In this document: positions 1-5,114 of the stretch, one piece after another
Numbering within the stretch: position 1 is the stretch's first letter
Layout: each line of letters begins with the position of its first letter
Assembly (NCBI GenBank): GCA_027117675.1
Contig: JAJAYM010000150.1
Span: forward strand, 1 to 5,114
From: Actinomycetes bacterium
GTDB taxonomy: Bacteria > Actinomycetota > Actinomycetes > JAHEKZ01
DNA length: 5,114 bases
Reading direction: 5' to 3'
Program-made: the position numbers and the translations under genes
The notes under the pieces: generated by a model
Told to the model about the DNA's origin: nothing
Seen by the model: only the letters and a program-made list of their open reading frames with translations
Database searches by the model: none

Positions 1-147
1 CTCCTGGCGTCCGTGCCGGTCACCGTCGAGCCGGGGATCTATCTCCCTGGCCGTGGTGGGGTGCGGATCGAGGACACCGTCGTCGTCCACGCTGACCGCG
101 TCGAGTCCCTCACCACGACAACCCGCGACCTACTGGTCGTCGGCTGA
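1..147 (+). CDS. M24-family metallopeptidase (Xaa-Pro aminopeptidase type), C-terminal fragment
   Basis: This is the last 48 codons of a gene that begins outside the window; frame 1 is open from base 1 to TGA at 145-147. The fragment contains VEPGIYLPGRGGVRIED. In the M24 (pita-bread) peptidases the Glu of the EPG motif and the Glu of the RIED motif are two of the five ligands of the dinuclear metal centre, and the glycine-rich turn between them is also typical. Proteins of this kind remove an N-terminal residue that precedes proline and are cytoplasmic. The position directly before efp is common in Actinobacteria and in many other bacteria, where this gene is often named pepP or pepQ. Methionine aminopeptidases share the fold, but the EPG-to-RIED arrangement and the neighbours favour the Xaa-Pro type. 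The exact substrate cannot be told from this piece. Confidence 0.85.
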   Translation, partial: LLASVPVTVEPGIYLPGRGGVRIEDTVVVHADRVESLTTTTRDLLVVG

Positions 148-189
148 GCACTCCGCTCGGCCAGCACTGATCGAGGAGACGAACCCGCT

Positions 190-747
190 GTGGCCACCAC
201 GAACGACCTCAAGAACGGTCTGGTCCTCAACCTTGATGGGGGCCTGTGGACGGTCATCGAGTTCCAACACGTCAAGCCGGGTAAAGGCGGCGCCTTCGTG
301 CGCACCAAGCTGAAGAACGTGCTCTCCGGAAAGGTCGTCGACAAGACGTTCAACGCCGGGGTGAAAGTGGAGACGGCCAGCGTTGACAAGCGAGAGATGC
401 AGTACCTGTACCAAGACGGCGAAGACTTCGTCTTCATGGACACCGCGTCCTACGACCAGTTGCACGTGCCAGGGCCGACGGTCGGGGCCGCCTCCCACTT
501 CATGCTCGAGGGCCAGAACGCCACGGTGGCGATCCATCAGGGAACCGCCCTTTACGTCGAGCTTCCCGCCGCTGTTGAGCTCCAGATCACGTATACCGAG
601 CCGGGTCTTCAGGGCGATCGATCCACCGGGGGCACCAAGCCGGCCACGCTGGAGACTGGATTTGAGGTAGGTGTCCCCCTCTTCATCACCCAGGGGGAGC
701 GGATCCGGGTGGACACCCGCGATGGCAGCTACCTCGGTCGCGCCTGA
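190..747 (+). CDS. efp: Elongation factor P
   Basis: EF-P binds the ribosome between the P and E sites and relieves stalling at consecutive prolines. The 185-residue protein has the usual family length and the three expected domains: an N-terminal KOW-like domain (about 1-63), an OB domain (about 65-127) and a second OB domain (about 130-185). The last carries the family signature region around PGLQGD, GGTKPATLETG and VPLFITQGE. The tip loop reads KPGKGGAF, with Lys32 at the position of the modified lysine (K34) of E. coli EF-P. The start is GTG at 190, preceded by GAGGAG at 173-178, and the resulting N-terminus MATTNDLKNG matches the family. The gene begins 42 bases after the peptidase stop and ends 3 bases before nusB, which points to one operon. 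No modification enzyme gene (epmA, epmB, earP or ymfI) is visible in this window. Confidence 0.97.
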   Translation: MATTNDLKNGLVLNLDGGLWTVIEFQHVKPGKGGAFVRTKLKNVLSGKVVDKTFNAGVKVETASVDKREMQYLYQDGEDFVFMDTASYDQLHVPGPTVGAASHFMLEGQNATVAIHQGTALYVELPAAVELQITYTEPGLQGDRSTGGTKPATLETGFEVGVPLFITQGERIRVDTRDGSYLGRA

Positions 748-750
748 CCC

Positions 751-1149
751 GTGGGGGCCCGACACAAGGCACGCAAACGCGCACTCGACATTCTCTTCGA
801 GGCCGACCAACGCGACGAACCCATCAGTGTCGTCATCACCGACCGGGCCGGACGCGGGGACGCTGCGACCAACGCGTACACCGAAGTGCTGGTCTCCGGT
901 GTTGTCGACCACGCCGAAGAGATCGACGCGCTCATTGAGACCAACGCGATCGACTGGAGTCTGGATCGGATGCCTGCCGTCGACCGGGCACTCCTGCGCC
1001 TAGCCACCTACGAGTTGCGTTGGGGGCACGACATCGCACCCGCCGTGGCCATCGATGAAGCCGTAGAGCTGGCAAAGGAACTCTCGACCGACGAGTCGCC
1101 CGGATTCGTCAACGGCGTGCTCGGGCGAATCGCTACCGCCCCTCACTAG
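751..1149 (+). CDS. nusB: Transcription antitermination factor NusB
   Basis: NusB pairs with NusE (ribosomal protein S10), binds boxA in rRNA leader transcripts and supports antitermination during rRNA synthesis. The 132-residue product is all-helical and of normal length. The N-terminal segment ARHKARKRALDILFEAD is the arginine-rich RNA-binding start of the family. Further on are the conserved stretches MPAVDRALLRLATYEL (about residues 73-88) and, near the C-terminus, VAIDEAVELAKELS followed by FVNGVLGRIA. The start is GTG at 751, three bases after the efp stop. There is no clear Shine-Dalgarno site of its own, so translation is probably coupled to efp. It appears to be the last gene of the operon, because the next feature downstream is a tRNA on the opposite strand. 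Confidence 0.96.
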   Translation: MGARHKARKRALDILFEADQRDEPISVVITDRAGRGDAATNAYTEVLVSGVVDHAEEIDALIETNAIDWSLDRMPAVDRALLRLATYELRWGHDIAPAVAIDEAVELAKELSTDESPGFVNGVLGRIATAPH

Positions 1150-1236
1150 CCAAGAAGGACACCTTCACGCGCTCGGGGCGAACTTCCCCCACCCTCATGG
1201 CTGAGCGGGCGATGGGGTGCCCTGGGGATGCTGGGG

Positions 1237-1318
1237 TGCCCCGGGAGGGACTTGAACCCTCATGCCTTTCGGCAACGGATTTTGAATCCGCCGCGTCTGC
1301 CAATTCCGCCACCGGGGC
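1237..1318 (-). tRNA. tRNA-Leu (anticodon CAA)
   Basis: Read on the minus strand, the 82-nt sequence folds as a class II tRNA. The acceptor stem is GCCCCGG with CCGGGGC. The D arm has stem GCG/CGC. The anticodon stem GCGGA/TCCGT encloses loop TTCAAAA with anticodon CAA. The long variable arm is TGCC-GAAA-GGCA. The T arm is GAGGG/CCCTC with loop TTCAAGT, and the discriminator base is A. The long variable arm, A73 and the CAA anticodon identify leucine, decoding UUG. The bases after the discriminator are CCCC, not CCA, so the 3' CCA must be added by nucleotidyltransferase, as is common in Actinobacteria. The gene converges on nusB and is divergent from the liv binding-protein gene. Confidence 0.96.
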
Positions 1319-1350
1319 CGCTTGCCGCCACCTTCCGGCGGGGCCCGGGA

Positions 1351-1377
1351 AGTCTACTGAGCAGGAGTCGTTGCCAA
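1351..1377 (-). promoter_or_regulatory. Putative sigma-70-type promoter of the tRNA-Leu gene
   Basis: On the minus strand there is a -35-like TTGGCA (1377-1372; 5 of 6 matches to TTGACA) and a -10-like TAGACT (1356-1351; matches TAnnnT). They are separated by 15 bases, which is shorter than the ideal 17. The predicted transcription start lies about 25-30 bases before the mature tRNA end. The stretch after the -10 is very G+C-rich (CCCGGGCCCC), as in the discriminators of many stable-RNA promoters under stringent control. Assignment rests on motif and position only. Confidence 0.5.
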
Positions 1378-1441
1378 GCAGCGTGGGATCGGGGTCGGCA
1401 GGAGGCGAAACAGTGACAGAACGCCACCTCAAGGTCACGAT

Positions 1442-1496
1442 GCCACAACGACCCGCACCAACATGACCTCCCTGGGCTGCGCTGATGGGTTGTGGC
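1442..1496 (+). repeat. 8-bp inverted repeat in the leader region of the liv binding-protein gene
   Basis: GCCACAAC at 1442-1449 is perfectly complementary to GTTGTGGC at 1489-1496, with 39 bases between. A second, interlocking 6-bp pair, AGGTCA (1432-1437) with TGACCT (1464-1469), cannot form at the same time in a simple hairpin. The region lies 76-130 bases before the ATG of the lipoprotein gene. It could be an operator or a leader-RNA fold, but it may also be chance. I find no convincing -35/-10 pair for the lipoprotein gene; TAGTTT at 1500-1505 is the best -10-like hexamer and lacks a good -35. Confidence 0.3.
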
Positions 1497-1571
1497 GACT
1501 AGTTTTCGATCATCAACCGGCCGAACGTGCCGGTCCCTGGGCCTTCTGGCCCGATCGGCAAGGAGTGATGA

Positions 1572-2936
1572 ATGATTCGAGCAAACGCCACGTGGCGTCT
1601 GGTCGCCGTCGCTGGAGCCGCGGGCCTCGTGCTCGCTGCCTGCGGCGGCGCCGACACCCCCGACGACACGTCCACAGAACCAGCTGCGACGGGCACGCCG
1701 CTCTACGTCGTAGACGGGAACATCGGGAACGGCCCCTTGGGTGCGCTGGAGCCTGGCACGATGGAGGGCGTCAAGGGCACGCTTCCCGGCGCCGAGATCG
1801 ACGGTGAGTTCAAGGAGCGTCTCAACGCCGTCGACCCCGAGCTGAAGAAGATCGGCTACTCCTACGCGCCAGAATCATACGACTCTGTCGTAACGATTGC
1901 GTTGGCTGCTGAGGCTGCGAAATCTGATGCCGGTGTCGACATGGCGAAGGAGATGCAAGAAGTAACCCTCAACGGAACCAAGTGCACGACGTTCGCTGAG
2001 TGCAGCAAGATGATCGCTGCCGGCGAAGACATCGACTACGACGGCAAGTCCGGACCGATCGAGCATGACTCGTTCGGCGACCCGACCTCCGCCTCGATCG
2101 GTATCTACCAGTACGACGCGAACAACACCGTTCCCGGCTACAACGCTGAGGGCGAAGCAATCGATTACATCGCCGACGAGATCGCCCCGACTGAGGGATC
2201 GCCTCCGGCATTCACCGACACCAAGAACGATGGCGCTGACGGCGTGCTTCAGATCGGTGGCTATCTGCCACTGACCGGATCGCTGGCGTCCCTCGGCCCG
2301 CCCGAGGTCGCTGCCGTAGAACTCGCCATCGACGAGATCAACGACGAAGGCGGCGTGCTCGGCCAGTCGATCGAGTGGTTCCCAGGTGACTCCAGTGACT
2401 CCGCGAACTTCGAGAAGGGCACGCAGACGATCCAGGGGCACATCACTAAGGGCGTCGACGCCATCGTTGGCGCAGCGTCGTCCAGCGTGACCCTGAACAC
2501 CGTGAAACTGGTGACCGATGCAGGCATTCTGCAGATGTCGCCGGCTGCCACGTCGCCTGACCTGACAACGGTCAAGGATGGCGGCTTGCTCTGGCGAGTA
2601 GCACCGTCCGACGTACTGCAAGGTCGGATCCTGGCGAACCTGCTGCTCGAGGACGGTCACACCAACGTGGCAATCCTTTCGCTACAGGATGCGTACGGTG
2701 AGGGCCTCGCGAAGTACACCACTCTTCCGTTCGAAGAGGGTGGCGGCAACATGGTGACCGAAGAGGACACCGAGGAGCAGGCGATCTTCTACGACCCGAC
2801 CGCGCAGTCCTTCAGCGCTGAGGTCAGCGAGATCGAAGCCCTTGACCCAGATGCGATCGTGCTGATCGGGTTCGACGAGTCGGCGAAGGTTGTCGACGAG
2901 CTCGTCAAGCAGGGCATCGGTCCGAACAGCGAGTGA
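1572..2936 (+). CDS. Branched-chain amino acid ABC transporter substrate-binding lipoprotein, LivJ/LivK family, with circularly permuted sequence order
   Basis: This is the extracytoplasmic receptor that would bind leucine, isoleucine, valine or a related compound and deliver it to LivHMGF. Residues 1-24 form a lipoprotein signal with lipobox LAAC (Cys24), then an acidic, Thr-rich linker (25-41). Residues about 42-204 match the C-terminal part of the family: PLYVVDGN, GVKGTLPGAE, SYAPESYDSVV, a Cys138/Cys144 pair, GPIEHDSFGDP and IGIYQYDANNT. Residues about 205-224 form a linker rich in Pro, Asp and Gly. Residues about 225-453 match the normal N-terminal part: IGGYLPLTGSLA, AIDEINDEGGVLG, the ligand-site motif AASSSVT (301-307), SPAATSPD (323-330), AYGEG and DAIVLIGFDESAKVVDELVKQGIG. 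The E. coli LivJ order is the opposite. The reading frame is intact, and AGGAG at 1561-1565 lies six bases before the ATG. The gene converges on livF. Family assignment is firm. Whether the swapped order is natural and functional is open. Confidence 0.88.
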   Translation: MIRANATWRLVAVAGAAGLVLAACGGADTPDDTSTEPAATGTPLYVVDGNIGNGPLGALEPGTMEGVKGTLPGAEIDGEFKERLNAVDPELKKIGYSYAPESYDSVVTIALAAEAAKSDAGVDMAKEMQEVTLNGTKCTTFAECSKMIAAGEDIDYDGKSGPIEHDSFGDPTSASIGIYQYDANNTVPGYNAEGEAIDYIADEIAPTEGSPPAFTDTKNDGADGVLQIGGYLPLTGSLASLGPPEVAAVELAIDEINDEGGVLGQSIEWFPGDSSDSANFEKGTQTIQGHITKGVDAIVGAASSSVTLNTVKLVTDAGILQMSPAATSPDLTTVKDGGLLWRVAPSDVLQGRILANLLLEDGHTNVAILSLQDAYGEGLAKYTTLPFEEGGGNMVTEEDTEEQAIFYDPTAQSFSAEVSEIEALDPDAIVLIGFDESAKVVDELVKQGIGPNSE

Positions 2937-2952
2937 CCGAGTAGCGAACGAT

Positions 2953-2986
2953 CAGAAGGGGCCCGGCTCACGCCAGGCCCCTTCTG
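2953..2986. terminator. Bidirectional hairpin terminator between the liv binding-protein gene and livF
   Basis: CAGAAGGGGCC (2953-2963) pairs perfectly over 11 bp with GGCCCCTTCTG (2976-2986). The 12-base loop can add a GGC/GCC inner stem (2965-2967 with 2972-2974). The hairpin starts 16 bases after the lipoprotein stop and lies 39 bases beyond the livF stop on the other strand. It is therefore well placed to end both converging transcripts. There is no clear T-run on either side, which is common for terminators in G+C-rich Actinobacteria. Confidence 0.8.
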
Positions 2987-3025
2987 CATGTCGTGAGGGT
3001 GACGGAACGGCCTGCCGAGTGAGGC

Positions 3026-3862
3026 TCAGGCCTGGGCGAGGGTCCCGAGGTAGAGCTCAATCACCTTGGGGTCCTTGAGCAGCGAGGCACCGGTGCCCGT
3101 GTAGGCGTTGCGGCCCTGGTCAAGGACGTAGCCGCGGTCGCAGATCTGCAGGCAGCGGCTCGCGTTCTGCTCAACCATGATGACCGTGACACCCGCGGTG
3201 TTGATCTGCTTGGTCCTGATGAAGACGTCGTCCTGGAGGACGGGGGAGAGGCCAGCGGACGGCTCGTCGAGCAAGATCACCGACGGGTCCATCATCAGCG
3301 CCCGGCTCATGGCCACCATCTGGCGCTCACCGCCGGAGAGCGATCCGGCCGGTTGCTTGCGGCGGTCGGCCAGCGCGGGGAACAGTGAGGCGACAAACTC
3401 GAAGCGCTCCTTGAACTTTGATGGGGCCTGGAACGCCCCCATCTGCAGGTTCTCCTCGATCGTCAGGCTCGGAAAGACGTTGTTGTTCTGGGGGACGAAC
3501 CCGATGCCCTGGCTGACCAGCTTGTTCGGCTTGACGTTGGTGATGTCCTCGCCATCCAGCGTCACGCTGCCGGATCGAACGTTGACCAGACCGAAGAGAG
3601 CCTTGAGCAGGGTCGACTTTCCTGCCCCGTTCGGGCCGATGATGCCCACCAACTCGCCGCGCTTGGCGTAGAGGTCACAGCCGTTGAGGATATTCACACC
3701 GGGCACGTAACCGGCGATGATATCGTCGGCCACCACCAGTGAGTCGGCGGCGCCTTCGAGGTGGGCGGATCGGTCGATCGGCGTCGAACCGCTGTCTCGG
3801 TCGCGGAGCAGCTCAGCCTCCGCGCGGTTCTTCTCACCGGGTGAGGGAGTGAAGTCGCTCAC
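3026..3862 (-). CDS. livF: Branched-chain amino acid ABC transporter ATP-binding protein LivF
   Basis: LivF is one of the two cytoplasmic ATPases that power the Liv importer; it pairs with LivG. The 278-residue product has Walker A GPNGAGKS (76-83), Q-loop Gln125 (VPQNN), signature LSGGE (175-179), Walker B VILLDE (195-200) with catalytic Glu200, and D-loop SAGLSP. At the H-loop it has MVEQNA, with Gln232 in place of His. This is a known trait of the LivF family (E. coli LivF also has VEQNA), not a defect. The domain begins near residue 43, so about 42 hydrophilic residues precede it; LivF is usually about 235-240 residues long. The start is GTG at 3862-3860 and overlaps the livG stop in GTGA. 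AAGGA lies 6 bases upstream (minus-strand 3873-3869), which supports this start. It is the last gene of the operon. Confidence 0.95.
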   Translation of the reverse strand: MSDFTPSPGEKNRAEAELLRDRDSGSTPIDRSAHLEGAADSLVVADDIIAGYVPGVNILNGCDLYAKRGELVGIIGPNGAGKSTLLKALFGLVNVRSGSVTLDGEDITNVKPNKLVSQGIGFVPQNNNVFPSLTIEENLQMGAFQAPSKFKERFEFVASLFPALADRRKQPAGSLSGGERQMVAMSRALMMDPSVILLDEPSAGLSPVLQDDVFIRTKQINTAGVTVIMVEQNASRCLQICDRGYVLDQGRNAYTGTGASLLKDPKVIELYLGTLAQA

Positions 3863-4815
3863 AACGCGTCCTTAGGGCTGGAGGTTGGTCCGGCGGTGTC
3901 GAGGAGCTCGGGGGCGTCGATGCCCTCTTCCTTCACGATCTCGGCGAGGGAGAGGTCGTGGTGCGCGCCGAGGTAGGCGTCGATGACCCGCTGGTCGGCC
4001 ATCACCTCGAGGGGCGGTCCTTCGGCGATCACAGCCCCTTGCGCCATCACGATGACCCAGTCGGAGATGTCGCGGACCATGTCCATGTCGTGCTCGACGA
4101 AGAGGACGGTCACGCCTTGCTCGCGGAGGTCCTTGACGTGGCCGAGGAGCGACTGGGTCAGCGCAGGGTTCACGCCAGCCATTGGCTCGTCCAGCATGAC
4201 GAGCTCAGGTTCGACCATGAGCGCGCGGGCCATCTCGAGCAACTTCCGCTGGCCACCGGAGAGCGAGCCAGCGAAGTCTTCGCGCTTGGCATCTAGGTTG
4301 AAGCGAGCCAGAAGATCGTTGGCGCGTTCAGTGATCTCACGCTCCTGCCCGCGCCACAGGGCCGGTATGAGTCCGATGAAGAGCCGCTCTCCCCGTTGGC
4401 TGGTGGCACCGAGGCGCATGTTCTCGATGACGGTGAGCTTGGAGAGCACCTTGGTGAGCTGGAAGGTTCGCACCATGCCCATCCGGGCCACCTTGTACGG
4501 AGCGACCCCGTTCAACGGCTTCTCATTGAACGACCAGGTGCCCTCATCGGGTTTGTCGAACCCGGTCAAGAGGTTGAAGAAGGTGGTCTTGCCGGCCCCG
4601 TTTGGCCCGATGAGCGCGGTGATCGCGCCTCGCTGAACTTCGACGTGGTCGACGTTGACGGCTGTGAGTCCCCCGAATCGACGTGTGACGCCATCGGCGA
4701 TGAGAACCGGGTCGGGCTTCGCGGCGCCGGGCTCTCTGGGGACGTCGGTAAGGGCGGCGGTAGCCGCCTCCTTGCGTGACGTCGCGACCGGCGTTGCTGG
4801 GGTGTCAGCGGGCAT
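3859..4815 (-). CDS. livG: Branched-chain amino acid ABC transporter ATP-binding protein LivG
   Basis: LivG is the other cytoplasmic ATPase of the Liv importer. The 318-residue product has Walker A GPNGAGKT (70-77), Q-loop Gln119 (RTFQL), signature LSGGQ (185-189), Walker B LVMLDE (205-210), D-loop AGVNP (213-217) and the H-loop histidine His242 in FVEHDMD. The match FGGLTAVNVDHVEVQRG at the start of the domain and the ending VIDAYLGAHH are typical of LivG. Two tails extend beyond the usual length of about 255: some 36 residues rich in Ala, Pro and Thr before the domain, and some 32 acidic residues after YLGAHH. ATG at 4815-4813 is preceded by GGAGGGAG (minus-strand 4833-4826). The gene overlaps the end of livM by 11 bases and the start of livF by 4, so the three are translated from one message. 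Confidence 0.95.
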   Translation of the reverse strand: MPADTPATPVATSRKEAATAALTDVPREPGAAKPDPVLIADGVTRRFGGLTAVNVDHVEVQRGAITALIGPNGAGKTTFFNLLTGFDKPDEGTWSFNEKPLNGVAPYKVARMGMVRTFQLTKVLSKLTVIENMRLGATSQRGERLFIGLIPALWRGQEREITERANDLLARFNLDAKREDFAGSLSGGQRKLLEMARALMVEPELVMLDEPMAGVNPALTQSLLGHVKDLREQGVTVLFVEHDMDMVRDISDWVIVMAQGAVIAEGPPLEVMADQRVIDAYLGAHHDLSLAEIVKEEGIDAPELLDTAGPTSSPKDAL

Positions 4816-5114
4816 CGAGTGCGATCTCCCTCCGGTCTCCGAGGATTCCTTGTGGACGGTAGATCATCAGCAGCATGAGTCCGACACCCACCAGCACAAG
4901 TCGCACCTGAGCCGTTTGGCTGCTGTCCAGGAAGCTGATGTAGTCGGCCCTGACTGCTTCGTTCAGAGCGACAGCTACGAACTGGAAGATAAAGCCGAAG
5001 AGGATGGCGCCCAAAATAGGCCCGGCTACCCGTGCGGCGCCACCCAAGATCAGGATGGTGTAGATGGCAAAGGTAAGCGCGGTGGCGTAGATGTCGGGCG
5101 AGACTGCGTTGAAG
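4805..5114 (-). CDS. livM: Branched-chain amino acid ABC transporter permease LivM, C-terminal fragment
   Basis: The last 102 residues of an inner-membrane permease; the frame is open to the window edge, so the start lies outside. A hydrophobic segment around residues 8-24 (IYATALTFAIYTILILG) leads into AARVAGPILGAILFGFIFQF. This Gly-Gly-Ala-Arg-x-x-GPxxGA pattern is typical of LivM/LivH-type permeases just before the last helices. A final helix (about 70-85) ends in YRPQGILG, the characteristic C-terminal motif of LivM proteins. LivM would form the membrane channel with LivH and receive substrate from the lipoprotein. Stop TGA (4807-4805) lies inside the start region of livG. A TTG at 5047 should not be taken as a start, because the family match continues upstream of it. 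Confidence 0.92.
   Translation of the reverse strand, partial: FNAVSPDIYATALTFAIYTILILGGAARVAGPILGAILFGFIFQFVAVALNEAVRADYISFLDSSQTAQVRLVLVGVGLMLLMIYRPQGILGDRREIALDAR

Noticed and set aside
130..912. 260-codon open frame on the minus strand across efp and nusB
   Set aside because: It is a shadow of two firmly identified genes in G+C-rich DNA, has no family resemblance and no ribosome binding context.
1154..1166. Small hairpin GAAGG-ACA-CCTTC just after nusB as a terminator
   Set aside because: Only a 5-bp stem with a three-base loop and no T-run; too weak to call.
1228..1416. Open frame encoding a peptide that begins near PGRDLNPHAFRQ, overlapping the tRNA
   Set aside because: This is the well-known false protein made by translating the complement of a tRNA-Leu gene. 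The tRNA fold explains the sequence fully.
1464..1807. Possible leader peptide or small gene starting at ATG 1464 and running into the lipoprotein gene
   Set aside because: There are no runs of Leu, Ile or Val codons as in an attenuator peptide, it continues far into the next gene out of frame, and it turns Arg/His-rich like a shadow frame.
1875..2660. 261-codon open frame on the minus strand inside the lipoprotein gene
   Set aside because: It is antisense to a gene with clear family motifs and is Arg/Val-rich, as expected for a shadow frame.
1572..2936. Lipoprotein gene as two fused partial paralogs or a pseudogene
   Set aside because: Neither block is duplicated, the two blocks are complementary halves of one protein, the frame has no stop, and the ribosome binding site, signal peptide and terminator are intact. 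A single rotation explains it with less.
3164..3172. Missing H-loop histidine in LivF as a sign of an inactive ATPase
   Set aside because: Gln at this place (VEQNA) is normal for the LivF family, and all other ATPase motifs are intact.

Overview
The window reads as chromosomal DNA of a G+C-rich actinobacterium. Codons mostly end in G or C, two genes start with GTG, the pepP-like/efp/nusB order is typical of Actinobacteria, and the lipoprotein and transporter proteins resemble actinobacterial branched-chain amino acid systems. The genus cannot be fixed from the sequence.

Layout: bases 1-1149 (+) hold the tail of an M24-family aminopeptidase (Xaa-Pro type), then elongation factor P and the antitermination factor NusB, closely packed and probably one operon. 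Bases 1237-1318 (-) are a tRNA-Leu with anticodon CAA and a plausible promoter just upstream. Bases 1319-1571 separate this tRNA from the divergent next gene; they hold the tRNA promoter, an 8-bp inverted repeat and a good Shine-Dalgarno site. Bases 1572-2936 (+) encode a 454-residue lipoprotein of the LivJ/LivK family of branched-chain amino acid binding proteins. Bases 2953-2986 form a strong hairpin between converging genes. Bases 3026-5114 (-) are the end of an ABC transporter operon, livM (partial), livG and livF, with overlapping stop and start codons.

The three Liv proteins on the minus strand (permease and two ATPases) plus the lipoprotein make up most of a high-affinity uptake system for leucine, isoleucine and valine or related substrates. 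The second permease, LivH, would lie beyond the right edge if it is present.

The most unusual feature is the binding protein. Its two sequence blocks are in the reverse of the family order. After the signal peptide comes the block that normally forms the C-terminal part (residues about 42-204), and only then the block that normally starts the mature protein (residues about 225-453). The frame is open throughout, nothing is duplicated and the total length looks normal, so it appears to be a clean circular permutation behind a retained lipoprotein signal. A local rearrangement or an assembly artefact must be excluded before it is treated as biology.
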